Shown: one piece after another, positions 10,995 through 22,600 of the stretch
How positions within the stretch are numbered: position 1 is the first letter of the stretch
Layout: the number at the start of each line of letters is the position of its first letter
Assembly (NCBI GenBank): GCA_030765065.1
Contig: CM060983.1
Span: 48,544,067-48,608,066 of the forward strand
Origin: Deroplatys truncata
Taxonomy: Eukaryota > Arthropoda > Insecta > Mantodea > Mantidae
Direction: 5' to 3'
Length of the DNA stretch: 64,000 nucleotides
Notes under the pieces: model-generated
What the model was told of the DNA's origin: nothing
The model's database searches: none
What the model saw: only the letters and a program-made list of their open reading frames with translations
Position numbers and translations under genes: made by a program

Positions 10995-11457
10995 CAGGTT
11001 TATTCAAAAAGAAGGAACAGGCTTTACATATTGATTTCTAATGAACGACAATAGATGGCGACACATGCAATACATATTTTTTGTGTTCAAAATGAGCATC
11101 ATTTGTTATGCGAGGACGACCAGTGCTATTCCGTTTGCATACGCAACCATCTTCTATGAATTTATTGTATCAATTGCAAGTTTTTTATGACGAGTCGGCT
11201 CTTTGTTGATCCTATAACGAAGTGCACACTGCAATGAAACAATGGATTCACTCTTTGCATACTGCAGCACACAAAACGACTTTTCCTGTGGCGTCGCCAT
11301 TTTCTCGTAAATTTTCTAGGCACTGAATGGAACTAATAGGTGGGGCTTAAAATTTTGAAATTTCCTCTATTCAATGATGTTTTCTGTGTGTCAATATATA
11401 TTGTCGCTCATTAAAAATAAATATTTAAAATCTGTTCCTTCTTTTTGAATAACCCTG
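10995..11457 (-). mobile_element. short TIR element (Tc1/mariner-type deletion derivative)
   Basis: The ends are a 26-bp inverted repeat: CAGGTTTATTCAAAAAGAAG at the left, and CAGGGTTATTCAAAAAGAAG reading inwards from the right, one mismatch overall. TA precedes the left end. The right flank reads ATT, so the duplication is eroded on one side. At 463 bp it has MITE dimensions, but it still encodes a transposase N-terminus on the minus strand, so it arose by internal deletion of a larger element. Confidence 0.75.
11100..11300 (-). pseudogene. transposase N-terminal remnant (helix-turn-helix)
   Basis: From the ATG at 11300 (minus) the frame reads MATPQEKSFCVLQYAKSESI and continues with a VSLQCALRYRINKEP stretch. 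After a stop it resumes with DGCVCKRNSTGRPRI. This spacing (start, VLEYAK-type helix, FR..F.K.PP-type segment, then GRPR) is the N-terminal DNA-binding region found in insect Tc1/mariner-like transposases of the DUF4817 kind. The catalytic domain is absent. The match to the family is from memory of its conserved words. Confidence 0.6.
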
Positions 11458-11951
11458 ATTAAAAAGAACAATGCTGTTACTCACTTTCTAACTTCATTCA
11501 TCGCATCTTTAATAAGATTTCACCATACTGTCTAATCTGTTCTTTATAGTATGTAATAATTATCAAACAATGCTACGCTCTACACAATAAGGTTTCTTTT
11601 GTGTTTTCTGGAAATTCAATAAATACATACATAAAGAAAGAATGTGTAATCCTTTGGCGCTGGTCGGTGACTGCAGTACGATAGAAACCTCTACCAAAGA
11701 GTAAGAAGACACAATGAGTTTGTAATAGTTTAGTTGTAGAAACGAGAATTTCTGGGAAAAAGAATGGTTTGTTTTAGCACTTCCGCAGGTAGATCCACTC
11801 CCTCTTTATCTTATCTTTTGAGGTTTCTAATATATGCAATTCTACTTTTTCGAAACTGGGATTTCGTTCGGGTTAAAAGTTTACTGGCTGAGGTAACGTG
11901 CTTCTTAAATGTTAATCTTTTTAGTCTAAAGTGCTATTTGGGAGCCTTTTT
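11458..11951. other. unassigned AT-rich DNA
   Basis: No repeat or domain recognised before the family H copy. The plus frame at 11764-12051 runs into that copy. Confidence 0.4.
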
Positions 11952-12771
11952 ACTTTCTCTACTACGTATAGTAAGCAGGGGAAGTATTGTATTCCACCCA
12001 AAAATTCGATACCGAGATTTCACAGGAAATATATGTTTTGAGACCCCCTGAATCCAAAAAAGCATTTTTGGAAACATGTCCGTGTGTGTGTCTGCGTGCC
12101 TGTCTGTGAACAGCATAACTCAGAAACGAACAGTCGGATAAACACCAAACTTGGTATTTAGGTTCAGTATCTTCCAGAGATGCGACACGAAGGTTTTCAA
12201 GAAAAGCCCCCACCCCAGATTACCCTTTACATAGAAGATTTTTCGAAAATTTTAATTTTCTCAAAAATGGCTCTAACGATTTTGATTAAAATATCATATA
12301 TTTAAGATATTTTCATGAAATGTGTATCTTGAATTTTCTGGGAATGTCTCCAAAAGTATTCTTCATTGTGAACGACTTTTGCATAACTGGTAAACCATAA
12401 GAGATAGACAAAATTTTACTACATAAAACTGTAGATCGCGATAACATACACAATTTATGTCATATACATTTTTTGTTGTTGAGTGAACCATTTTCGATAT
12501 ATTACTTGTTATTCCCTTAAATTTTCCAATACCTTTTCTCAGATGGGAATTCGTTATGTCCTGGACATACAAAGAGAATGGAATGCGCCACATAGCAACC
12601 AGCTCTTAAAATATTTGACTATCGCTTAAAGCCTACCAATTCCCCTTGCATATAAAAGAAAATTAGCAATAAGATTAACATATCGATTAACATGAAGCAT
12701 ATGGAGAATAAGCGTTTGTAAAAATAGTTTGTACAAGACTAGAGAAAGTCATGTAAGTGAAACACATCAGA
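11952..12771 (+). mobile_element. family H copy, subfamily A, full length (good type copy)
   Basis: 5' end ACTTTCTCTACTACGTATAG after CCTTTTT; 3' end CAAGACTAGAGAAAGTCATG, hairpin and CATCAGA before TTTTTTT. Length 820 bp. The next family H copy begins 8 bp downstream in the same orientation. Frames at 11934-12213 and 12363-12593 (minus) are repeat-derived. Confidence 0.9.
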
Positions 12772-12778
12772 TTTTTTT

Positions 12779-14276
12779 ACTTTCACTACTACGCAGCTGG
12801 TATGTAGAGGAAGTATTGCATTTCACCCAAAAATTCGAGATTTCAATAAGAATACATTCCTTGAGCCCCCTAAATTAAAACAAATTGGATTTTTAAAGAA
12901 AAAAGTGTGTCAGAAGAGCAAACCCAAAAAAACAAAATGTTCTATAAATACTACAGCAGCATCTTCAAAAGCAAATCCCTCAATCCAAAATTATTCTTTA
13001 CAAGGAAGATTTGTCGAAATTTTTATTGCTTTAAAAATGGGTCGAACAGCTTTTATTAAAATTCGCTATATTTAAGATATTTACACAACAGATAAAATAT
13101 AAATGTTAATTTTCTAGGAAATTCTGAAGTGTTCTTCATTCGGAAGGAGTTTTTATAATTTTATATAACTGGTGAATATTAAGACGTACACAATAATTTA
13201 TAACACCAAAAATAAATATATCTTTAAAACACACAATTTATTAAAACAATTTTTATTGTCTCTCCAGCCATTCCCAAGATATCCGTTATTATTAGTTTGA
13301 ATTTTTCAATATAGTGTCATTTTTAAGTGCTGCCGCCATTCTGCTGTTTCTCGCGATGTTATGGACACAGTATGCAATTTCAAGTCCCGCGTATAGCATC
13401 CGTTTTTAAACATTTGACTATCACTTCGGTTTCTTGCATCACCCTTATACCTACAACGAAATGTGTGATGAAACTAATTCTGAAAATTTTTATCTCGATA
13501 ACGTGAAGTAGATACAAAAAAATTTTCATGACCTTACGCTCTATCGTTTGTTAGTGTGTATACACATTTTCTTACGAAATTTTATTTTTTATCTACATCA
13601 TTTTAATTGAGATAAACTTTTTATTACACATTTCGTTATAGATACAAAGGGAACAGCGATAGTCAAATGTTTAAGAACGGGACGCTATATGCTGGCCTTA
13701 AAATTCCACACTGTTTTCATGACATCGCGGGAAACAACTGAACGTTGACAGAACTTTAAAAGAATGGTAAAGTAATGAACAATTTGAACCATTAATAATG
13801 GATATCTGGGAAATGGCTAATGTCAAAAAGGTTATACGAAATAAACTGTTTTTTTACACAGCTCTGCATTTTTTGTGTAGTACGGTTTTGTCTATCACTT
13901 AACGTTTACCAGGATTATATAAAATTCCTTTCGAATGAATAGGATTTCATAGGCTAAATTCAAGAAATATATTTTATTTATCATGGGTAAGAGGATTTTT
14001 TTTAAAAAATCTTCGCGTCGCATCCTTGGAAGGTATTGAACAAGTTGGTATTTATCCGAATTTTCGTTTTTGGATTTTGTTCACAGACACACACAAGCAG
14101 GACCGTATTTGAAAATGCTCTTTCTAGATTCAGCTGACATCAAAACTGTATTTCCGGTGAAATTTAGATATCAAAATTTTAGTTGAACTGCAATTCTTTC
14201 TCAGCCTAATATAAACATTGTAGATAAAGTAATAAACGATAGTGAGTAGAGAAATTGATGTGAATGTAACGACAAA
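12779..14276 (+). mobile_element. family H copy, subfamily B, old, split by a minus-strand copy
   Basis: 5' end ACTTTCACTACTACGCAGC immediately follows the T tract of the upstream copy. The body runs to about 13528, is interrupted by a minus-strand copy (13529-14230), and resumes at AATAAACGATAGTGAGTAGA to a mutated terminus (TGTAACGACAAATC) near 14276. High divergence shows it is older than its neighbour. Confidence 0.75.
13529..14230 (-). mobile_element. family H copy, subfamily B, nested
   Basis: The left part reads inverted ACACTAACAAACGATAGAG and the GGGAACAGCGATAGTCAAAT marker follows at 13652. The right end is eroded to TTGTAGATAAAGT. It sits inside the 3' end of the copy at 12779. 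Confidence 0.75.
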
Positions 14277-14817
14277 TCTTTAAATATATTCTAATAAAAA
14301 CCTAAGGAACTTCCTTGAAGCGTTGAGAATGAAGTGACCGTATTCTTTTTGCACTACCATTCGCCTGAACTTAAAGTGAAAAATGATCAAGCAATGAAGA
14401 TGACCCTCTGGTGGACATACCTTGTTTGCATCCACAGCAGACGGCAGACAGGAGAACATTCTGCGAGTTTCCCATGCTGGAAGTGACATACCGACACTGA
14501 CAGTGAAATACGACGCCGTTCACAAACTCGGCGACCTGTTCAGATTCGCTCCCGAGTCACCACGCCTTGATGCTCTCTAGGTGTTCTTATACAGTTGGTG
14601 ATGCTGTTTTCCCTACTTTCTTCTCCCACTTTTACCTCGCCTCCCCCCCATTCCAGGACTAACTCTACTCTATGTAGTTTTATCCAGTCTTCCATAAACA
14701 CTAAAACAAGTTGCTGGTATTCTCGCAGGTATGTCAAACTTTAACTTAAAATACTTTTTTACACTTCACCACCAAATTCAATTACATGTTAATAGAAATT
14801 TTAAAAGCTTACCCATT
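14277..14817. other. unassigned DNA with a possible Cys-rich exon on the minus strand
   Basis: Between about 14545 and 14390 on the minus strand an open stretch encodes VNGVVFHCQCRYVTSSMGNS and then LLSAVCCGCKQG, immediately before GTATGT, a good 5' splice-site consensus (exon end AACAAG at about 14435). No family is recognised and the upstream acceptor is not clear. It may be a host exon or chance. The rest holds nothing recognisable. Confidence 0.25.
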
Positions 14818-14915
14818 TTTACTTCTTATGGCATTTCACCTAAGAACTCGATATCTAGATTTCGTAGGAAATACGCTTTTTGAGGACCTCTAATCACAAA
14901 ATATACCTTTTTACA
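14818..14915 (+). mobile_element. family H 5' fragment, highly decayed
   Basis: Reads TTTTTACTTCTTATGGCATT, then CACCTAAGAACTCGATATC and TTGAGGACCTCTAATC, recognisable as the first 95 bp of the family. Everything after is lost. Confidence 0.55.
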
Positions 14916-15079
14916 TCAGTAAATAGAAACTTATTATTCGGACAATCAAACTACACTTACGAAATGACAATTCAAAACCAAAGTGATAATTGGATGTAAA
15001 ATCTATAAATAATTGTCGGGATAAACAAGTAACTATAAGTGGATTCCAACAATTACGCCTTAACCGTGAGACCCATCAC
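14916..15079. other. unassigned DNA
   Basis: No feature recognised. Confidence 0.3.
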
Positions 15080-16653
15080 TATCACGTGCGTAATAGGCAG
15101 AGAGGGTAATGCATTCCATCCAAAAATTTGAAACAGTTTTTTACCGGAAATACATGCTTTGAGGCCCTTTTAGAAAAATCTGATTGTTACACTCATATGA
15201 ATTTCTCTACTCTTGTACAAACTATTTTTACAAACGCTCATTCTCCATATGCTTCATGTTAATCGACATATCGAGATGTTAATCTTATTGCTAATTTTCT
15301 TGTAGATGCAAGGTGAATTGGTAGCCTTTAAGCATTAGACAAATATTTTAAGAGCTGGTTGCTATGTGCAGTATTCCATTCTCTTTGCATTACCAGGACC
15401 AATAAAAATAACGAATAACGAATTCCCATTTGAGATAAAGTATAAGTATTGGAAAATTTAAGGGAATAACAAGCAAATCTTGAAAATGGTTCACTCAATA
15501 AAAAAGTGTATATTGTGTATTTTAATGCGATCTACATTTTTTGTGTAGTAAAATATTGTCTATCTCTTATGTTTAACATTATGCAAAAGTCGTTCATATT
15601 GAAGAATACTTTTGAAGACATTCCCAGAAAATTCAAGATACACATTTTATTTTTCATGAAAATATCTTAAACATATGATACTTTAATCAAAATCGTTAGC
15701 CATTTTTAAGAAAATTAAAATTTTCGAAAAATGATCCATGAAAAGGGTATTCTGGGGTGGGGATTTTTTTGAAAGCCTTTGTGTCGCATCTCTGGAAGAT
15801 GCGCAACCTAAATACCAAGTTTGGCGTTTATCCGACTGTTCGTTTCTGAGTTATGCTGTTCACAGACACACACGGACATGTTTCCAAAAATACTTTTTTT
15901 GGATTCAGTGGGCCTCAAAACATGTATTTCCGGTGAAATCTCGGTATCGAATTTTTGGATGGAATACAATACTTCCCTTACTTACTATACGGAGTAGAGA
16001 AAGTAAAAACGAAAAGACGGATATACATTAAACTTGGTATTCAAAGATGCGAACGAAGATTTTCAAAACATCCACCCCAAACTGCTCCTTACATTGAAAA
16101 AGTTTCGAAATATTTTATTTTATAAAAAATGTCAAACGATTTTGGTTAAAATACCGTGTATTAAACATATAATTAATGAAAAATAAAATGTATATTATGA
16201 ATTTTCTGTGAATAACCTGTGAAATGCTCTTTATTCGGAAGGGATTTTGTATAATCTTGTATAAATGGTAAACGTTAAGGATAAACGAAGGCGTATTGCA
16301 CAAATAATGTAGACCCTTTAAAACATACAATTTATTTCAAATAACATTTTGTGGCATGATTCATTTACACGATATCCATTATTAATGGTCTCTTGAAGTC
16401 CTATCAATATTGTTTCTCGCGATGTCATGGAAACAGTATGGAAATTAAGGCCAGTATGTAGTGTCAGTTCTAAAACATTTGAATATGGTTATTTCCTTTG
16501 TATCTATAACGAAACTTGTAATGCAGCTATTTCCGGAATGTTATACGTCGATTAAAATGAAGTATATAGGAAAATAAACTTTCGTAAGAACAATTTGTGT
16601 ACCCACTAAAAAGATAGAGGGTTGAGAAAGTCATGTGAATGTAACACATCATA
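15080..16653 (+). mobile_element. family H copy, subfamily B, split by a minus-strand copy
   Basis: Left piece 15080-15178 has CCATCCAAAAATTTGAAACA and TTACCGGAAATACATGC. The right piece starts at 16005 with AAAAACGAAAAGACGGATAT, continues the expected block order, and ends TGAGAAAGTCATGTGAATGT, ACACATCATA near 16653. About 70 bp between the two pieces are missing. Confidence 0.8.
15179..16004 (-). mobile_element. family H copy, subfamily A, nested
   Basis: Left end TCTGATTGTTACACTCATAT after AAAAA; right end GGAGTAGAGAAAGT before AAAAA. It is inserted in the older copy at 15080-16653. The plus frame at 15738-16031 is repeat-derived. Confidence 0.85.
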
Positions 16654-16654
16654 T

Positions 16655-18000
16655 TTTTAGGAAACGGTGCATCTGTATGTATGTGAACAGTGCAACTCCA
16701 AAAACGAAATGACGTATAAATACTAAACTTGGTGTATAAAATCAGTATCTTTCAAACTTGCGACAGAGATTTTCAAGAAAATTTGCCACCCCAAACAATT
16801 CTGCATACGAATATTTTTAGTTATTACTTTCTCTACTACGTATAGTAAGTAGGGGAAGTATTGTATTCCACCCAAAAATTCGATACCGAGATTTCACCGG
16901 AAATATATGTTTTGAGACCATCTGAATCAAAAAAAAGAATTTTTGGAAACATTTTCGTGTGTATATCTGTGAACAGCATAACTCAGAATCGAACAGTCGG
17001 ATAAACACCAAACTTGGTATTTAGGTTCAGTATCTTCCAGACATGCGACACGAAGGTTTTCAAGAAAATCCTCCCACCCCAGATCATCCTTTACATGGAA
17101 CATTTTTCCAAAATTTTAATTTTCTCAAAAATGGTGTAACGATTTTTATTAAAATATCATATGTTTGAGATATTTTCATGACAAATAAAATGTATATCTT
17201 GAATTTTCTGAGAATGTCTCCAAAAGTATTTTTCATTATGAACGACTTTTGCATAACTGGTAAACCATAAGAGATAGACAAAATTTTACTACACAAAAAA
17301 CGTAGATCGCGTTAAAATACACAATTTATGTCATATACATTTTTTTTGTTGAGTGAACCATTTTCGAAATATTGCTTGTTATTCCCTTAAATTTTTCAAT
17401 ACTTATTTTCTCAAATGGGAATTCGTTATTCATTTTTTTATCTTGTATATGCAAAGAGTATTAATCTGTGGCAAAGGGAATGGTGCTGCACCTAGCAACC
17501 AGCTATTAAGAGATATGTATGTGCTTAAAGGCTACTGTTTTTCTATATTGCCCTTGTAAATATATTTTCCCCTTACATCTACAAGAAAATTAGCAATAAG
17601 ATAGTCTGCAAATGTTTATCTCGATTAACATGAAGTAGATGGAGAATAAGCGTTTGTAAAAATAGTTTGTACAAGAGTAGAGAAAGTCATGTGAGTAACA
17701 CATCAGATTTTTTCAATACTTCGCTATTTTCGTAATGCTCTCCCTAAGTTTCTCGCGATGCCATGGAGGGAGTATGTAATTCCTAGACCAGCATTTACGG
17801 ACCACCTTGTTAACATCTGACTATGGATGTGGTTTTATATATCCCCATTGAAACTACAACGAAATGTATAATGAAAGTATTTCTACAAACGTTTATCTCG
17901 ATTAACATGAAGTAGATATAAAATTTCATTTGTATAGCTTGTAGAAGCTACATAAAATAAACGACAATGGATAGAGAAGTCATAGGAATGTAAAACATTA
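16655..18000 (+). mobile_element. family H copy, subfamily B, split by a full copy
   Basis: The piece 16655-16825 begins inside the element (GTATGTATGTGAACAGTGCA). The 3' piece 17708-18000 carries TTCTCGCGATGCCATGG, ATCTCGATTAACATGAAG and a degenerate terminus GATAGAGAAGTCATAGGAAT. About 350 bp that should lie between them are absent. Another copy starts 10 bp after its end. Confidence 0.65.
16826..17707 (+). mobile_element. family H copy, subfamily A variant, full length
   Basis: 5' end ACTTTCTCTACTACGTATAG, 3' end GAGTAGAGAAAGTCATGTGA and CATCAGA. It carries the variant 3' third (AGTATTAATCTGTGGCAAAG) shared with 3474, 53290 and 61771. The frames 16817-17011 and 17084-17296 (minus) and 17353-17559 (plus) are translations of it. 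Confidence 0.85.
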
Positions 18001-18010
18001 AATTTTTGTT

Positions 18011-18867
18011 ACTTTCTCTACTATGTACAGTAAGTAGGCAAAGTATTGCAGTCCATCCAAAAGTTCGATACCGAAATTTCACCGGAAATACTTGTTTCGA
18101 TGCGTCCTGAATCAAAATAAATTATTTTTGGAAGCATGTCCGTGTGTCTGTCTGAAAACAGCAATCTCGAAACCAAAGAGTCGGGTAAATACCATACTTG
18201 GTACTTAGTCAATATGTTCCAAATATGGGACACGAAGGTTTTTCAACAAAATCCTCCTACCCCAAACTACCCCTTACATTGAAAATGTTTCGAAATTTTT
18301 GTATTTCTAAAATTGGCTGTACAATTTTGATTAAAATACCATATATTAAAGATATTTACATGAAAAAATGTATATCTTGAGGTTTCTGAGAATAATCTAT
18401 GAAGTCCTCTTCATTCGGAAGAAATTTTGTATAATCTTGTATAAGTGGTAAAGTTCAAATGACAGACAAAAACGTACTACACAAGAAATGTAGATCTCTC
18501 TAAAACACAAAATGTATTTAAAATATATTTTTGTTGCATAAGTCGTTTCTGATATATGCGTTATTAAAGGTTCGAATGGTTCATTTCTTGTTCTCACTCG
18601 TAAGTCCTGTCAATATTCAGTCGTTTCTCGTGAGTCATGAAAACAATATGGAATTTTAAGGCCAGCATATAGCGTTGAGTTCTTAAACATTTGACTGTCG
18701 CTATTCCCTTTGTATCTGTAACGAAACGTGCAATGTAGCTATTTCTGAAAATGTTTATTTGGATTAAAATGTAGTAGATAGAAAAATAAGTTTGAGTAAG
18801 AATAATTTGTGTACCGACTAATAAACGATAGAGGGTAAAGAAAGTCATGTGATTGTATCACATTAGA
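18011..18867 (+). mobile_element. family H copy, subfamily B, full length
   Basis: 5' end ACTTTCTCTACTATGTACAG, 3' end TAAAGAAAGTCATGTGATTG and CATTAGA before a T tract. GACTAATAAACGATAGAG marks subfamily B. Frames at 18021-18848 on either strand are repeat-derived. Confidence 0.8.
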
Positions 18868-19473
18868 ATTTTTTTACTAATATTTGCTTACGATTTAATT
18901 CATACTGCAGCTATGTATGAGCTGCAAGTTATTTGGGGTCAACAACTAGGGGCGTATAATTGGCGACCTTGCCACAGTAACCATCATGTTCAGCAGTTGT
19001 TAGTAATGATAAGCAATACAGATTTGTTAACTGCAATGGAGAATCTCTGAAGTATAAAATGCTCGACTTCGTCTCGTATTTTCTAACTCTCTCCTCCATC
19101 AGTGATGCACTTGCATCGCAATAAACTAAGTTGGTCAGTTAGTAGTCTAAATTGAAATGTTTTAGATATTTTCGAATATATACAACAAATATTTTCAGCA
19201 TACGTAAAATACTTGCGGCTGCCTAAATAAAATAGTTTAGTGTCTTTAGAACCCTATTTAAGGTATGCATCTCTAAATTTTACAGATGCATTACTTTAAA
19301 ATGGGGACGAGTTTTGAATTTTAAATACAAGTTTATTTTAGGATTTAATACTGTGTATGAGCAAACCCGGATAAAACAGCGGTTTTATATACAAAACAAA
19401 AACATCCTGTTTAGGAATCTAAAATATTAGCTCTTAAATTTTCAGAAAATGTTGTGCTTCCTTTAAAAAAAAG
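18868..19473. other. unassigned AT-rich DNA
   Basis: No repeat, RNA or domain recognised. The plus frame 18853-19050 has no known motif. Confidence 0.4.
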
Positions 19474-20310
19474 TCGGATGTGTTACACTCACATGACTTT
19501 CTCTACTCTTGTACAAACTATTTTTACAAACGCTTATTCTTCATATGCTTCGTATTAATCGAGATGTTAATCTTATTGCTAATTTTCTTGTAGATGCAAG
19601 GGGAATTGCTAGGCTTTAAGCGATGGTCAAATATTTTAAGAGCTGGTTGCTATGTGGAGTATTCCATTCTCTTTGTATGTCAGGACATAAAAAAATGAAT
19701 AACGAATTCTCATTTGAGTAAAAGTATAAGTATTAGAAAACTTAAGGGAATAACAAGCAATATCTCGAAAATGGTTCACTCAACAACAAAAATGTATATG
19801 ATATAAATTGTGTATTTTAACGCGATCTAAATTTTTGTGCAATAAAATTTTGTCTATCTCTTATGGTTTACCAGTTTGCAAAAGTCGTTTACAATGAAGA
19901 ATACTTTTGGAGACATTCCCAGAAAATTCGAGATATACATTTCATTTGTCATGAAAGTATCTTAAATATATGATATTTTAATCAAAATTGTTAGAGCCAT
20001 TTTTGAGAAAATTAAAATTTTCGAAAAATGTTTCATGTAAAGGGTTATCCTGTGTGGGGGAGTTTTCTTGAAAGCCTTCGTGTCGCATCTCTGGAAGATA
20101 CTGAACCTAAATACCAAGTTTGGTGTTTATCCGACTGTTCGTTTCTGAGTTATGCTGTTCACAGACACACACACACACGGACATGTTTCCAGAAATGCTT
20201 TTATTTGAATTCAGGGAATCTCAAAACATGTATTTCCGGTGAAATCTCGGTATCGAATTTTTGGGTGGAATGCAATATTCCCCCTACTTACTATACGTAG
20301 TAGAGAAAGT
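19474..20310 (-). mobile_element. family H copy, subfamily A, full length
   Basis: Left end TCGGATGTGTTACACTCACA after an A tract; right end CTATACGTAGTAGAGAAAGT before AAAAATC. A short (AC)n core lies at 20162-20178. The plus frame 20028-20300 is repeat-derived. Confidence 0.9.
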
Positions 20311-20689
20311 AAAAATCAATCATATAATTTAGTAAGCAGCTAGGAAAGCTGAAACTATACCTAAAAAGGTTATTTATGATCAATGTCAAAAGTAATTTCC
20401 TCTGTGTGCAAAAGTGTGGAAAAATCAGGCATCGACAAATTAAGTTCAAGGTTGGTAAAGCTGACTTATACCATATAGAGTCATCCAACCAGATCTCCAT
20501 GGCTTGCACTAATGAGCTTGTGAATAAACATTAGACTTGCGAGTTGCTATGGCAACCACTTTCGTGCTAAAAGAAGCTCTTTTGGGGAGTCACGCACTGT
20601 CAAACAGATTTATCTGTGTTGCCTGCTTGTTAAAAATAATTTCCAAGTTCCTGGATGAGGCCCCTTCAATAATGTCGAACATTCAGTGA
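20311..20689. other. unassigned DNA
   Basis: No feature recognised. Confidence 0.4.
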
Positions 20690-21775
20690 AAGTATGTTGC
20701 ATTTGTATAGTTTTCTCTACTCACTCTTTACAAGCTATTTTTACAAATGCTTCTTCCTTCTTAATCAAGATAAACTTTATTACACATTTTGTTATAGGTA
20801 TAAGATGAGACTATGGCGACAGTCAGATCTTTAAAAGCGCGTTACTATGTAATACCTTTGAAATTCCATGTTCCATGACCACAAGAAAAAAAAATAGCGA
20901 CGCCACTTGAAAAAAAGCGTAGCTATTTGAAAATTCAAACCAATAACAAAGAATATCTCGGAAATCGTTAATGTCACAAACATTTTATTTTACATAAATT
21001 GCGTGCTTTAACAAGATCCACATTTTGTGTATCTCTTACCGTTTACCAATTATACAAAAGTCATTCAGCTATTCCCAGATGTTACAAGATGCAATTTTTT
21101 CGAAATGTTTTATTTTCTCAAAAATGGCAGTAACGATTTTGATTAAAATGCCACATTTAAGCAATGTTTACGTGACAAATGTAATGTATATCTCAAATTT
21201 TCCGAGAATAGTCTATGAAGTCCTTTTCATTCGAAATGAATTTTATATAATCTTGTATAACTAACACATGTTGAATAGACAAAAACGTACTACATAAAAA
21301 ATTTAGTTCTTTAAGAGCACAAAATTTCTTTCAGATAACTTTTTTGTAGCATTAGCCATTTCCAAGGTGTCCTTTATTAATGGTTTTGATTGTTCAATAC
21401 TCTGTTATCCTTTAAAGTTCTGTCGATTTTCAACTGTTTCTCGAGATGTCCTGGAAGGAGTATGGAATTTTTAAAGCCAGCATATCTTAAACATTTGACT
21501 ATCGCTGTTCTCTTTGTATCTATAAAGAAATGTGTAATACAGCTATTTCTGCAAAGATTGATCTCAATTATGAGGTAGATGGAAAAATAAGCTTTGGTAA
21601 GAATAGTCTGTATACACACTAATTAACAATAGAGGGGTAGAGAAAGTCACGTGAATGTAACACATCAGAATGTCTTTTATTCAGAAAGTCTCAAAACATA
21701 CATTTTTCGTGAAGTCTCGATATCGAATTTTGGGTGGAATAACAATATTTCCTGTACTTACTATAGGTTGATACC
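20690..21775 (-). mobile_element. family H copy, old, split by a plus-strand piece
   Basis: Left piece 20690 to about 21092 reads inverted 3' sequence (TTCTCTACTCACTCTTTACA). Right piece 21670-21775 reads TCTCAAAACATACATTTTTC and CTCGATATCGAATTTTGGGT, the inverted 5' end. Confidence 0.65.
21093..21669 (+). mobile_element. family H copy, subfamily B, 5' truncated
   Basis: Starts inside the element near TTTTTTCGAAATGTTTTATT and ends GGTAGAGAAAGTCACGTGAA, ACACATCAGA. CATTTGACTATCGCTG marks subfamily B. Confidence 0.75.
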
Positions 21776-22600
21776 GTAATTATTGACGGGAAAACATAAA
21801 TAATTTAATAAACAAATAACAAGTAAGATAAAGAGATAATTTCAATAAATAATTTACGTATATTAAATCAATGTATAATGTAACAAGTTTGAGTTGAAAT
21901 ATTTGTCCGGAAAGATGAAGGCAATTAGGAGTCAAGTCAACGAGTGTCATTTAGCGAGCCATGTAAGAAAGTCATTAGCAACAGCCGAACGAGGGAACAC
22001 AACCTCTGGGAACGCAGTTAACAGATAAATTCCGTACGTTTACAGTCACGTAAGCAGAAATTCTGGAAAAGAGAAAGGCATTTACATTCTGAGAATTTAG
22101 CCAAACTCCCTAGTAACAGTGCCACGTTCAGATACTTAAGAGTTTTGAGAGAATTGGCAACGTATAAGGTAGAATGTTGGTGGGGGTAATTCTAATGCAG
22201 TGACTTAAGTAATAAGAAGTCGGGCATCTAATTCTGGTACCGTCAGCGGTACTTGCTCCTGTGATATTTTAAGCGCCCAGTGACGCGCTTGTGTGAGTAG
22301 CGGCTATCGCGAGGGATCTTGCCGGTAAACATTTTAGCGACTCAGGAAGTTTACGCTTCTTTTCTAGTTTCTTTTATTGTGGAAACAGTTATTTCCAACC
22401 GTAACTTTGATACTGCGAAAGTTAGCCGGTATAATAATTCAGTTGTTACAAATTGCGAGTGCTACGATACGCAAACTCACTTCAAGAACTCAAATATTAG
22501 TTTACAATAAATTTCTCAATCATTTTAAGCTGGTGTTGCCCTTCACAATACATCCACCTATACCGTGAGGGAAGGTACATAGCTTTACTACTGGAGCAGC
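21776..22600. repeat. unclassified dispersed repeat R4, copy 1 (possibly LTR)
   Basis: Clearly homologous to 35700-36330: shared landmarks are GTCCGGAAAGATGAAGGC, TCTGGTACCGTCAGCGGTAC, AAGCGCCCAGTGACGCGCTT and ACATTTTAGCG, in the same order. No reading frame is conserved between the copies, so it is not coding. A CAATAAA signal at 22505 would suit an LTR, but no TG...CA ends or target duplication could be fixed. Confidence 0.6.
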
